A DNA stretch of 8,093 nucleotides from an uncultured bacterium (GCA_947088515.1 CAMUHA010000156.1:1-8093), one strand, 5' to 3'. Numbered from the stretch's first letter, positions 1-6,520 are shown. The notes: a model not told the origin generated them from the letters alone. Program-made: numbers and translations.

Positions 1-68
1 CTGCAATCCAGTTCAAAACACACACCTGCGCTAAGAGTTAAATCATCCTCCACAACTAATATCTTCAT
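1..68 (-). CDS. Response regulator, N-terminal fragment (cut by window edge)
   Basis: Only the first 22 codons lie in the window, reading MKILVVEDDLTLSAGVCFEL and two more residues. The hydrophobic beta-strand ILVV followed by the acidic cluster E-D-D is the classic start of a CheY-like receiver domain, where these acids help bind Mg2+ for phosphoryl transfer to a later Asp. The start is supported by a Shine-Dalgarno GGGAG about eight bases upstream (near 76-80). It is on the same strand as the radical SAM gene and begins 77 bases after that gene's stop, so it may open a two-component operon or be read from upstream. The phosphorylated Asp, output domain and partner kinase are outside the window. 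An OmpR/PhoB-type regulator is the most common match for such a start, but that is inference. Confidence 0.75.
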   Translation of the reverse strand, partial: MKILVVEDDLTLSAGVCFELDC

Positions 69-145
69 TTATCTGCTCCCTTTCCAATGTTATACTCAGG
101 CATTTCATTGGCTGCCATACAGACATGGTTAAATACTCTTTTTCC

Positions 146-1015
146 TTAAAAAAGAGAAAGCTGTTCATATCCCTTATTTTCCGGGAAATGGTGCAGATAG
201 TCAAACATCTGCGCCATGTTGCTCATAATATGATTTTTTCTACATGTTTCATGGAATATTTCCATCAGATGGCTGTGATTTTCACTGGTAATCTCATAAG
301 CAAACCCATATTTATGCTGATATCTCTCCTTCATACCGGGAAAATGTTCATCAAGGGCCTTATAAAAATATTCCCGGTTTCCCTCCCTTAAAGTCAGTCC
401 CATGCCAAAACAAATCACACCCTGTACGCCTGCCTTTATGCAGTAATCAAGGATACCCTCCAAATTCTCTTTTGTATCATTGATAAATGGAAGAAGCGGA
501 GACAGCCATACAATGGTGGGAATCCCATTTTCTTTTAACGTCTGCAAGGTTTCAAAACGTTTCTTTGTTGTACAGACGCAAGGCTCTAAGAGCCGGCACA
601 GCTCTTCCTCATAGGTGGTAAGCGTCATCTGCACAACACATTTGGCCTTTTCATTGACACTTTTTAACAGCTCCAAATCCCGCAGCGCCCTGTCAGACTT
701 AGTCTGCACTGCAAACCCAAAGCCGTAATAATCAATAATTTCCAAGCACTTTTTCGTCATTTCAAGCTGCTTTTCGCAGTGCATATAAGGGTCACACATA
801 GCGCCTGTGCCTATCATACACTTTTTTCTTTTGGAACGCAGCGCTTTTTCCAAAAGCTGCGGCGCATTCTGCTTCACCTCTATGTCCTCAAAATCATGGT
901 TGATTTGATAACAACGGCTGCGGCTGTCACAGTAAATACAGCCATGGGTACACCCTCTGTACAGGTTCATGCCATTTTGAGGTGACAAAATTCCCTTTGC
1001 CTCTGCAAAGTGCAT
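146..1015 (-). CDS. Radical SAM protein of the SplB-like (SPL/COG1533) family with C-terminal clamp-binding-like motif
   Basis: A 289-residue protein expected to be cytoplasmic. Residues 19-30 contain YRGCTHGCIYCD, where C22, C26 and C29 form the CxxxCxxC motif that binds the radical SAM [4Fe-4S] cluster. The surrounding NLYRGCxHGCIYCDSRS context is typical of the COG1533 group that also holds spore photoproduct lyase. Family knowledge gives S-adenosylmethionine cleavage to a 5'-deoxyadenosyl radical; the substrate of this member is unknown. Later segments (GTGAMCDPY, QTKSDR, WLSPLLPFIND, GVICFGMGL) fit the TIM-barrel strands. The protein ends in EQLSLF, whose last five residues match the bacterial sliding-clamp consensus QL(S/D)LF. 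The start at 1015 is preceded by GGAAGGAGTAGGAAG. It lies 59 bases after the coiled-coil gene on the same strand, probably cotranscribed. True spore photoproduct lyase is less likely, as it is normally longer (about 340 residues). Confidence 0.85.
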   Translation of the reverse strand: MHFAEAKGILSPQNGMNLYRGCTHGCIYCDSRSRCYQINHDFEDIEVKQNAPQLLEKALRSKRKKCMIGTGAMCDPYMHCEKQLEMTKKCLEIIDYYGFGFAVQTKSDRALRDLELLKSVNEKAKCVVQMTLTTYEEELCRLLEPCVCTTKKRFETLQTLKENGIPTIVWLSPLLPFINDTKENLEGILDYCIKAGVQGVICFGMGLTLREGNREYFYKALDEHFPGMKERYQHKYGFAYEITSENHSHLMEIFHETCRKNHIMSNMAQMFDYLHHFPENKGYEQLSLF

Positions 1016-1074
1016 CTTCTTCCTACTCCTTCCTTATGCGTGGTTAATTTTCCACTGCTTTTCCTTCCCTTTTA

Positions 1075-1677
1075 TCACGCCTGTGCCTCATTGCCGCCTG
1101 CGCCAACTGACGCTATGGTATCTGCCACATCCACAATCTCCGGCCCGTCAATGGATGCTTCTGCATTTTCCGCCACTTCCTGGGGGTCGTCATATTCTTT
1201 TTTCTCCTCGTCTCCCCAGAGGGAGTCATATTTTTCCTTCTTCCGGCGCTGGGCCATTGCCCCAATACTCTTTGCTGTCTGGTACAGCTCATCGCTAAAT
1301 TCCATCAGCTTCCTTTCATCCGCTGCCGGAACAACGGCGCCTCTCATAATACGGTGGGCAACCTGAAGAAGTTTCCCCATTTCCTCGCCATACTCCTGTG
1401 CAGCATCCGCCTGCTGGTCCGCAACTGCGGCATTCCAGTATGCACAATACTGGTCCGCCAGTTTATCTAAATACTCCTGATACTCATCCTCTTTTTCATC
1501 CAGCGCATCTATCGTCAGTTCCAGCGTGGCGGCTTCCGACGCATACTGCTCTTTCTTATCCGGCGCTCTCTCCATCCGGGATCGGACATTTTTCAGCTGC
1601 TTTGAAAGCTCTGCCTTTTGTGCCCGGTATTCCTTTATCTGTTCCCTGTAAATTTGTTGCGCTTCTCCAATTTTCAT
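1075..1677 (-). CDS. Coiled-coil protein of unknown function
   Basis: A 200-residue soluble protein that I do not recognise as a characterised family. Residues 1-75 are charged, helical and heptad-like (IYREQIKEYRAQKAELSKQL region), so a coiled coil is likely. Residues 76-140 are helical and Ala-rich, with a short segment RIMRGAVVPAADERKLMEFS that looks like a conserved turn. Residues 145-200 are acidic and low in complexity, passing through YDSLWGDEEKKEYDDP to GPEIVDVAD and an Ala/Gly tail. No signal peptide or membrane segment is seen. I chose the ATG at 1677 because a G-rich Shine-Dalgarno (nine G, 1685-1693) sits seven bases upstream. An in-frame ATG at 1740 would add 21 residues but lacks a ribosome site and would translate the G run as glycines. 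It lies between the anti-sigma gene and the radical SAM gene on the same strand. My impression is that similar proteins occur in Lachnospiraceae, but I cannot verify this here. Confidence 0.75.
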   Translation of the reverse strand: MKIGEAQQIYREQIKEYRAQKAELSKQLKNVRSRMERAPDKKEQYASEAATLELTIDALDEKEDEYQEYLDKLADQYCAYWNAAVADQQADAAQEYGEEMGKLLQVAHRIMRGAVVPAADERKLMEFSDELYQTAKSIGAMAQRRKKEKYDSLWGDEEKKEYDDPQEVAENAEASIDGPEIVDVADTIASVGAGGNEAQA

Positions 1678-1684
1678 ATTATTA

Positions 1685-1693
1685 CCCCCCCCC
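1685..1693 (-). repeat. Run of nine G forming the Shine-Dalgarno site of the coiled-coil gene
   Basis: On the minus strand nine consecutive G are followed by TAATAAT and the ATG at 1677. The run can pair with the 16S anti-Shine-Dalgarno sequence (G-C with one G-U) at a seven-base spacing. Homopolymeric G tracts of this length are prone to slippage. Here a length change would alter the ribosome-site spacing rather than the reading frame, unless the upstream ATG at 1740 is used. Confidence 0.7.
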
Positions 1694-1751
1694 GTCATCA
1701 CAGGTCTTTTTGCGATAATATATTCGCTTAACCAAAACATTTACATTTTGC

Positions 1752-1763
1752 TTATACGTATAA
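1752..1763. promoter_or_regulatory. 12-base perfect palindrome in the 142-base gap upstream of the coiled-coil gene
   Basis: TTATACGTATAA reads the same on both strands. It lies 75 bases upstream of the start at 1677, between the anti-sigma stop and the coiled-coil gene. It could be an operator half-site pair or overlap a promoter -10 element. No convincing -35/-10 pair is seen nearby, and AT-rich palindromes of this length can arise by chance. Confidence 0.25.
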
Positions 1764-1819
1764 TATCGTCCTGTTTCTTTAAGAAAGTAATAATTATATG
1801 CCCCTTTTTTATGTTTTTC

Positions 1820-2749
1820 TTATCTTCTGATACCCTCCAGCGCCTTTCCAGGAATTTCAAATTCCACTGTTCCCATATACATGGGCGCAACATCCCCTTC
1901 ATTAAAACCAATAACCACATTTCCATTTTCATTTAAGTAAAATGAAGTTTCATCTGTAATTGTCTTAAAATTCCACTCTTCAATTTCATCATTTAACCAA
2001 TAATAAACATTTTCATCCGCTTCCATCCTCTCTTTCATCTGCTGCTTGATATTTTCATTGATTGGCGTAATATAATCTGCCCCGTCAATAAAAATATCTT
2101 TTAGCTGCAACCGTTTACCTGTCTTTAAATCAATGGTATAAAAATGATTCCACTCATATCCACTGCCCGCGCCCTGATAGCAAATCAGCTTTAAGGTAAA
2201 ATAATCGGGAGTCGTTGCCAGTACTTCACTTGTGACGACAACGTCCTGATACCCCCATTCCTCATCAAGATTCTCTTCAAATTCCTTAATCAGCTTCTCT
2301 GTAATCCCCTGGATTTCTGCATTAATTTCTGCTGTTGCAAAATCCAGATTTTCCTGGATTTTGCCATCCCCGGACGGATTCTCCGGTTTTAATTCCGGTA
2401 TATTAATATCTGCTTTATTCCGTTTTGTCTCATATTCATAATTACGGAATGTAACAACCTTCACCAAACGGCCAATAATTGGTATTTGCTCCATAGCATG
2501 GGCCACCGCCGCTGACGTATTTGGTAAAATAACAAAAACGCCTGCCAAAAGGACCGCTGCCGCAAATTTAACGATTCTTCCATGTTTTTGTTTGTTTTTA
2601 TCCATCATTTTTGCCTCCTTTATTTTCTGATACAACTGCTCCTCCTGCTTTTTGGTCATCTGCCGCTTTTGATATTCTCTTTTTAGTGGCTGCAGTTCTT
2701 TTTCTACCAAAGCATTTTGTTCTTTCAACTCCTGAAAATCATATGCCAT
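1820..2749 (-). CDS. rsiV: Membrane anti-sigma factor, RsiV-like (DUF3298 family)
   Basis: A 309-residue single-pass membrane protein. Residues 1-58 are charged and cytoplasmic, and presumably hold the sigma factor. Residues 59-76 are a hydrophobic membrane segment (IVKFAAAVLLAGVFVILP). Just outside is AAVAHA followed by Met, an AxA site (A83-H84-A85) suited to signal peptidase. The extracellular part has an RsiV-like stretch (EQIPIIGRLVKVVTFRNYEYE, about residues 87-107) and a DUF3298-type domain around residues 200-300 with YTIDLKTGKRLQLKDIF. In Bacillus subtilis and relatives, RsiV binds lysozyme with this region; signal peptidase and then RasP cut it, releasing SigV. Length fits the family (B. 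subtilis RsiV is about 285). The AGGTGAG Shine-Dalgarno overlaps the sigma gene's TGA stop and the ATG begins four bases later, indicating translational coupling. Lysozyme as the ligand is inferred from the family. Confidence 0.82.
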   Translation of the reverse strand: MAYDFQELKEQNALVEKELQPLKREYQKRQMTKKQEEQLYQKIKEAKMMDKNKQKHGRIVKFAAAVLLAGVFVILPNTSAAVAHAMEQIPIIGRLVKVVTFRNYEYETKRNKADINIPELKPENPSGDGKIQENLDFATAEINAEIQGITEKLIKEFEENLDEEWGYQDVVVTSEVLATTPDYFTLKLICYQGAGSGYEWNHFYTIDLKTGKRLQLKDIFIDGADYITPINENIKQQMKERMEADENVYYWLNDEIEEWNFKTITDETSFYLNENGNVVIGFNEGDVAPMYMGTVEFEIPGKALEGIRR

Positions 2750-2753
2750 ATTC

Positions 2754-3308
2754 TCACCTGCCTATTTTGTTATTTTGATTACATATGTCTTGACCAATAT
2801 CCGTTGATAGGGAATTGTAGAGCTTTTTCATGCTGCGGTACAGCCTGCTCTTAATGGTATTGACATTTTCATCAAGAATGTCTGCAATTTCTTCAAATTT
2901 TTTGTCCTCAAAAAACCTTAATACAACCACAGCCTTATCCTGGGCCGGAAGCGCATCCAGCGCTCTTTGAAGGTCAAGGTCCTTATAAATGTCTTCTTGA
3001 TACCCCTGCTCCATTAAGCCCTCCTCCTGCATGGATTCAAAGGAAAGATGCCGGGGCTGCTGCAGATACCGGAAGCATTCATTCAGCATAATGCGGTAAA
3101 CCCAGGTTTCGGCATACTCCGGATTTTTTAGTGTGTGGCTGTTTTGCAAAGCCTTGTATGCTCCACTTTGCACAATATCGCCTGCATCTCCTTCATTGCG
3201 CACATAACTGTATGCCAGGCGGTAATATTGATTATACTTTTCCAGAATAATCTGCTCTATTAAGTTTTTATTTGCTTCTCCCTTCTTGTTGGAAAAAAAG
3301 TGCAACAT
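2754..3308 (-). CDS. sigV: ECF RNA polymerase sigma factor, SigV-like
   Basis: A 184-residue extracytoplasmic-function sigma factor. Region 2 spans about residues 17-85, with AYSYVRNEGDAGDIVQ (the usual RNEGDAEDIVQ-type core helix) and ETWVYRIMLNECFRYL. Region 4 spans about residues 113-166, with DALPAQDKAVVVLRFFED followed by the helix-turn-helix FEEIADILDENVNTIKSRLYR that reads the -35 element. Only regions 2 and 4 are present, as expected for the family. The start at 3308 has a strong GGGAGGTGA site six bases upstream. The adjacent RsiV-like anti-sigma gene supports the SigV subgroup, which in Bacillus subtilis and Clostridioides difficile responds to lysozyme and activates cell-wall modification genes. 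A TGAAAC-type promoter directly upstream implies positive autoregulation. The specific SigV name is inferred from the pairing; the ECF assignment is secure. Confidence 0.88.
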   Translation of the reverse strand: MLHFFSNKKGEANKNLIEQIILEKYNQYYRLAYSYVRNEGDAGDIVQSGAYKALQNSHTLKNPEYAETWVYRIMLNECFRYLQQPRHLSFESMQEEGLMEQGYQEDIYKDLDLQRALDALPAQDKAVVVLRFFEDKKFEEIADILDENVNTIKSRLYRSMKKLYNSLSTDIGQDICNQNNKIGR

Positions 3309-3340
3309 TGTTCACCTCCCAATGCCTTTCTGGAATATTA

Positions 3341-3367
3341 GACATCTTAAACGCTGTAATAGTTTCA
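3341..3367 (-). promoter_or_regulatory. Candidate ECF-type autoregulatory promoter of the sigma factor gene
   Basis: On the minus strand, TGAAAC (3367-3362) is followed after 17 bases by TGTC (3344-3341) and then TAA. The known consensus of Bacillus SigV/SigX/SigW-type promoters is TGAAAC, 16-17 bases, CGTC. The -35 is perfect and the -10 matches three of four. It lies about 32 bases upstream of the ATG and just upstream of the Shine-Dalgarno, which suits a self-activated sigma factor operon. Confidence 0.65.
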
Positions 3368-3412
3368 TGCAAAAAGAAGTTTTTTATTTTTTTAAGGAAG
3401 AAGTTTCTGCGC

Positions 3413-3441
3413 TTGACATTCCCGCCAGTCTGTAGTAATCT
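3413..3441 (+). promoter_or_regulatory. Candidate housekeeping promoter of the T-box/valS transcript
   Basis: A perfect -35 TTGACA (3413-3418) is followed after 17 bases by TAATCT (3436-3441), a weak -10; TCTAAT a few bases later is an alternative. Transcription would start near 3448, about 70 bases ahead of T-box stem I. It diverges from the sigma factor promoter, about 45 bases away. Confidence 0.5.
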
Positions 3442-3515
3442 AATACAAAATTAAGCATATATGGAACTTCAGGAATTAATTTCATTATGATGCAGTTGAT
3501 TTTTGATTCCAAATG

Positions 3516-3833
3516 CAGCGAAAGGCATTGACGAGGAGGAGTACATACTTATCTGATGCACAGAGAGAAGGTGTTTGGTGAAAACCTTCGTGAAGAAAGT
3601 GTGGAAGTAGCCTCTGAGCTGTGAACCCAACGGAAATTAAAGAAAAATTTCCCAGTAGGCTTCAACGGAATTTTCCACCGTAATCAGGAAAACGGTATCG
3701 GACGTACAGTGCGCCTTACATGCACACTATCTTCCCGCACCGGTTAAGAGCAGGAGCATACGCTCCTGAATTTGGGTGGTACCACGAATAATCTTCGCCC
3801 CAGAGTTTGCAACATTACTCTGGGGCTTTTTTT
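3516..3833 (+). ncRNA. T-box riboswitch (tRNA-Val sensing leader) of valS
   Basis: A complete T-box leader. Stem I closes by pairing CAGC (3516-3519) with GCTG (3618-3621) and contains the GAGGAGGAGTA segment (AGTA at 3540-3543) and the apical AGAGAGAAGGTG...TTGGTGAAAACCTT element. The specifier region reads GGAA-GTA-G, giving valine codon GTA at 3607-3609 followed by a purine, as usual. The antiterminator carries the conserved T-box GGGTGGTACCACG (3774-3786), whose TGGT pairs with the tRNA ACCA end; this fits discriminator base A. Family knowledge: uncharged tRNA-Val stabilises the antiterminator and lets valS be transcribed, whereas charged tRNA leads to termination. The specifier independently agrees with the enzyme encoded downstream. 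Confidence 0.93.
3797..3833 (+). terminator. T-box intrinsic terminator
   Basis: A perfect 10-bp stem, GCCCCAGAGT (3797-3806) with ACTCTGGGGC (3817-3826), has a 10-base loop and is followed by seven T (3827-3833). It lies just 3' of the T-box motif, as expected for the alternative fold to the antiterminator. Confidence 0.93.
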
Positions 3834-4010
3834 ATGTACAGGGACAAAGATAAGCACGCTTGCTGCCTGCTAAACGTGTCCCCCATAAACGGGCAGGACT
3901 AATGGCTCTGCCTGCTAAAGTGTATTACAGACACACTTTTATATCCGTAAACAGCACGTCAAAAAGCCCTTCTATTAACACATCATATTTTTAAAATGGA
4001 GGGTAAACTC
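3834..4010 (+). other. Post-terminator part of the valS leader with 12-base direct repeats and short hairpins
   Basis: This 177-base segment lies between the T-box terminator and the valS start. CTGCCTGCTAAA occurs twice (3863-3874 and 3908-3919). Between the copies, GGCAGG (3892-3897) can pair with either one. Further complementary pairs are GGGACA (3841-3846) with TGTCCC (3877-3882), and AAGTGT (3918-3923) with ACACTT (3933-3938). Two very short open frames touch as TAATG at 3900-3904 but lack good ribosome sites. It is present only in read-through transcripts; its role is unknown. Confidence 0.4.
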
Positions 4011-6404
4011 ATGAAAAAACATTATCACTTTGAAACTATTGAAAAACAAATGCAGGATTTCTGGGACGAAGAACAAATCTACCAATTTGATTGGGACAAA
4101 AAAGCTCCCATTTATTCCATTGACACACCGCCGCCAACTGTAAGCGGCACACTGCACATTGGCCATATCTTTTCCTACACCCAGACAGAAATGATTGCCC
4201 GGTTCAGACGTATGCAGGGCTACAATGTCTTTTATCCCTTTGGTTTTGACGACAACGGCCTTCCCACAGAACGTCTGGTAGAGCAGGAGGAAGCCATCAC
4301 TGCCAGATATATCCCACGCAGTCTTTTTACCAGCAAATGTATCACCACAACGGAAAAATATGAAAACAGCTTTAAGTCCATGTGGAAGTCTTTAGGCTTT
4401 TCCGTTGACTGGTCTCTGCAATATACCACCATAAGTCCGGCAGTCAGAAAAATCACCCAGGAGCTGTTTCTTGAACTGGTTAAGCAGGGGAAAGCTTATG
4501 CAAAGGAATCTCCCGTTTTATGGTGCACCCAGTGCCAAACCTCCATCGCCCAGGCCGAGCTTGATACAAAAGAGTGTGTTTCAACGTTTAACTATATTCC
4601 ATTTACTGTAGACGGAGATATAATTCCGGTTGCCACCACCCGCCCGGAGCTGCTTTACGGCTGTGTCTGCCTGTTTGTCAATCCTTCCGACACCAGATAT
4701 ACAAAATATATTGGAAAGAAAGCCCGTGTTCCCCTGTATGATTTCGAGATTCCTGTTATGGCAGATGAAAAAGCAGGAATTGACAAAGGAACCGGCGCCG
4801 TTATGTGTGCCACTTTTGGCGATAGCACAGATGCACAGTGGGCTGACCAATATCACCTTCCTTACCGGAAAGTCATATCGCCTGATGGCTCCATTGAAAA
4901 AACGGTTCCTGATATCGGCGGACTGCCTGTTTCCGATGCAAGAACAGAAATGACCCGGCTTCTTTTAGAGCGTGGCCTGCTTTTAAAATCAGAAATTATC
5001 ACACACACAGTATCTATCCACGAACGCTGTGGACAGGAAATAGAAATTATTCCCTCCAGACAGTGGTACATTGACGTTTTATCAGAAAAAGAACGTTTTT
5101 TAAGGGCGGCAGATGAAATCAACTGGCATCCGTCACACATGAAAAGCCGCTATCTTTCCTGGGTATCAAACTTAAAATGGGACTGGTGCATCTCAAGGCA
5201 GCGTTACTTTGGCATCCCCTTTCCTGTATGGTATTGTAAAAGATGTGGATGCGCTGCCTTTGCCCGGCCGGACCAGCTCCCTGTAAATCCCCTTGAAACC
5301 GGATGCCTTGGCGCTTGTCAATGTGGCTGTAGTGAATTTACCCCTGAAAGCGCTGTTTTTGATACCTGGGCCGCCTCTTCCTTATCTCCCCAGATAAACG
5401 AGCGCCTGGGACTTCCCCTGGTTCCCATGAGCCTTCGTGCACAAGCCCATGAAATCATACGCACCTGGACTTTTTACACCATTGTTAGAAGCCTTTACCA
5501 TACAGGAAAGCTCCCCTGGAAAGATATCATGGTCAGCGGTTTTGTTCTCGCCAAGGCAGGTGAAAAAATCAGCAAGTCAAAAAACAACAGCAATCTTTCC
5601 CCGGAAAGTTTAATTACCACCCACTCTGCAGATGCGCTAAGATACTGGACAGCCGGTACAAAACTGGGAACCGATACCTTTTTTTCACCAAAGGACCTTG
5701 GCTCGTCCAAACGGTTTCTTACTAAACTGTGGAATGCCTCCCGATTTGCCATCTCCCACCTGCAGGATATCCCATGGACTAAAGGACTGAATATGCAGGA
5801 TAAAAAGGACAGTATGCCTGATATATCCGGCCTTCTTCCCATCGACAAATGGATGATAATGCGGACCAAAGAAGTCATTGCAAAAGCCACAAGACTCTTA
5901 AATGAATACGAAATTGGGGCAGCCCGGCATGAAATTGACGATTTGTTCTGGAAAGATTTTTGTGATAACTACATTGAAATCGTGAAGGAACGGCTCTACC
6001 GCCCTGATATTCACGGCATCGAAAACCGTCAAAGCGGACAGTATGCTTTATATTACACTTTGCTGAACATTCTTAAGCTGTACGCCATATATGTGCCTCA
6101 TATTACAGAATCAATTTATCAGGAATTTTTCAGACAGTACGAAAGGGAAAAGTCCCTGCATCTGCTGCTCTGGGAACAGCCTGAAAATGTGGATACAAAG
6201 CTTCTTGCCTTTGGGGATATGATAAAGGACCAGATTGCAAAAATGAGAAAATATAAATCAGAAAACAACCTTTCCATGAAATCAGAAATGGAAGCGCTGG
6301 TTATTACTGCCAAAAAGGAATTTTTGCCGATGCTTGCAAAGACAGAAAAGGATTTGCAAGCATGTTCAGGAGCGGAGAGGATTGCGTATCAGGTTTTGCA
6401 GTAA
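4011..6404 (+). CDS. valS: Valyl-tRNA synthetase, type 2 (archaeal/rickettsial-like short form)
   Basis: A 797-residue class I synthetase that charges tRNA-Val with valine. PPPTVSGTLHIGH holds the HIGH motif at residues 49-52, and KISKS (residues 519-523) is the KMSKS loop; both bind ATP. The editing (CP1) domain follows, with TTRPE at 209-213 and GTGAVMCATFGDSTD further on, which removes mischarged Thr. Cysteine pairs (LWCTQC; WYCKRCGC with ACQCGC) look like zinc ribbons. ARFRRMQGYNVFYPFGFDDNGLPTERLVE and WDWCISRQRYFGIPFPVWYC are typical of type 2 ValRS. The protein stops after the anticodon-binding domain and lacks the C-terminal coiled-coil arm of the usual bacterial enzyme (about 880 residues). 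The start at 4011 is chosen because GGAGGG (3998-4003) sits seven bases upstream; the ATG at 3996 overlaps that site. Expression is controlled by the valine T-box. The genome may carry a second, standard valS elsewhere. Confidence 0.93.
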   Translation: MKKHYHFETIEKQMQDFWDEEQIYQFDWDKKAPIYSIDTPPPTVSGTLHIGHIFSYTQTEMIARFRRMQGYNVFYPFGFDDNGLPTERLVEQEEAITARYIPRSLFTSKCITTTEKYENSFKSMWKSLGFSVDWSLQYTTISPAVRKITQELFLELVKQGKAYAKESPVLWCTQCQTSIAQAELDTKECVSTFNYIPFTVDGDIIPVATTRPELLYGCVCLFVNPSDTRYTKYIGKKARVPLYDFEIPVMADEKAGIDKGTGAVMCATFGDSTDAQWADQYHLPYRKVISPDGSIEKTVPDIGGLPVSDARTEMTRLLLERGLLLKSEIITHTVSIHERCGQEIEIIPSRQWYIDVLSEKERFLRAADEINWHPSHMKSRYLSWVSNLKWDWCISRQRYFGIPFPVWYCKRCGCAAFARPDQLPVNPLETGCLGACQCGCSEFTPESAVFDTWAASSLSPQINERLGLPLVPMSLRAQAHEIIRTWTFYTIVRSLYHTGKLPWKDIMVSGFVLAKAGEKISKSKNNSNLSPESLITTHSADALRYWTAGTKLGTDTFFSPKDLGSSKRFLTKLWNASRFAISHLQDIPWTKGLNMQDKKDSMPDISGLLPIDKWMIMRTKEVIAKATRLLNEYEIGAARHEIDDLFWKDFCDNYIEIVKERLYRPDIHGIENRQSGQYALYYTLLNILKLYAIYVPHITESIYQEFFRQYEREKSLHLLLWEQPENVDTKLLAFGDMIKDQIAKMRKYKSENNLSMKSEMEALVITAKKEFLPMLAKTEKDLQACSGAERIAYQVLQ

Positions 6405-6447
6405 TAATAATGGTATTAATGCCTGACTGCTCTATAACCATTCCAAC

Positions 6448-6485
6448 TATAGAATGTATGCTATTCTTATTTTACCCATTCTATA
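6448..6485. repeat. 9-base inverted repeat downstream of valS
   Basis: TATAGAATG (6448-6456) and its complement CATTCTATA (6477-6485) are separated by 20 bases in the AT-rich region after the valS stop. A related TAGAATG occurs again at 6586-6592. It could form a weak hairpin in the valS 3' untranslated region. The roughly 200 bases between valS and the next gene (6405-6604) otherwise hold only the strong hairpin at 6521-6566. Confidence 0.3.
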
Positions 6486-6520
6486 TACGTGCTGGTTTTG
6501 AAATGAAAACTTTCATACAA

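Noticed and set aside
84..111. CCAATG/CATTGG inverted repeat between the radical SAM gene and the response regulator as a terminator
   Set aside because: The stem is only six bases with a 16-base loop and no T tract.
1010..1718. Plus-strand open frames of 118 and 106 codons (1010-1366, 1398-1718)
   Set aside because: They lie antisense to the coiled-coil gene, have Pro/Ser/His-rich compositions typical of reverse-strand shadows, and lack ribosome sites.
1678..1740. Upstream ATG at 1740 as start of the coiled-coil protein
   Set aside because: No Shine-Dalgarno precedes it. The extension reads through the poly-G ribosome site as a Gly run, while the ATG at 1677 is ideally spaced.
1755..1777. 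GAAAC with a downstream CGTA as a second ECF promoter before the coiled-coil gene
   Set aside because: The spacing is about 14 bases instead of 16-17 and the leading T of TGAAAC is missing.
3834..3994. Two small open frames (22 and 30 codons) as a valine leader peptide
   Set aside because: They contain only one and two valine codons, have poor ribosome sites, and the T-box already explains valine control. Kept only as part of an open finding.
3996..4010. ATG at 3996 as valS start
   Set aside because: It overlaps the GGAGGG ribosome site that serves the ATG at 4011, and has no site of its own.
5495..5890. Minus-strand open frame of 131 codons inside valS
   Set aside because: It is antisense to the conserved catalytic part of ValRS, with no ribosome site or recognisable domain.
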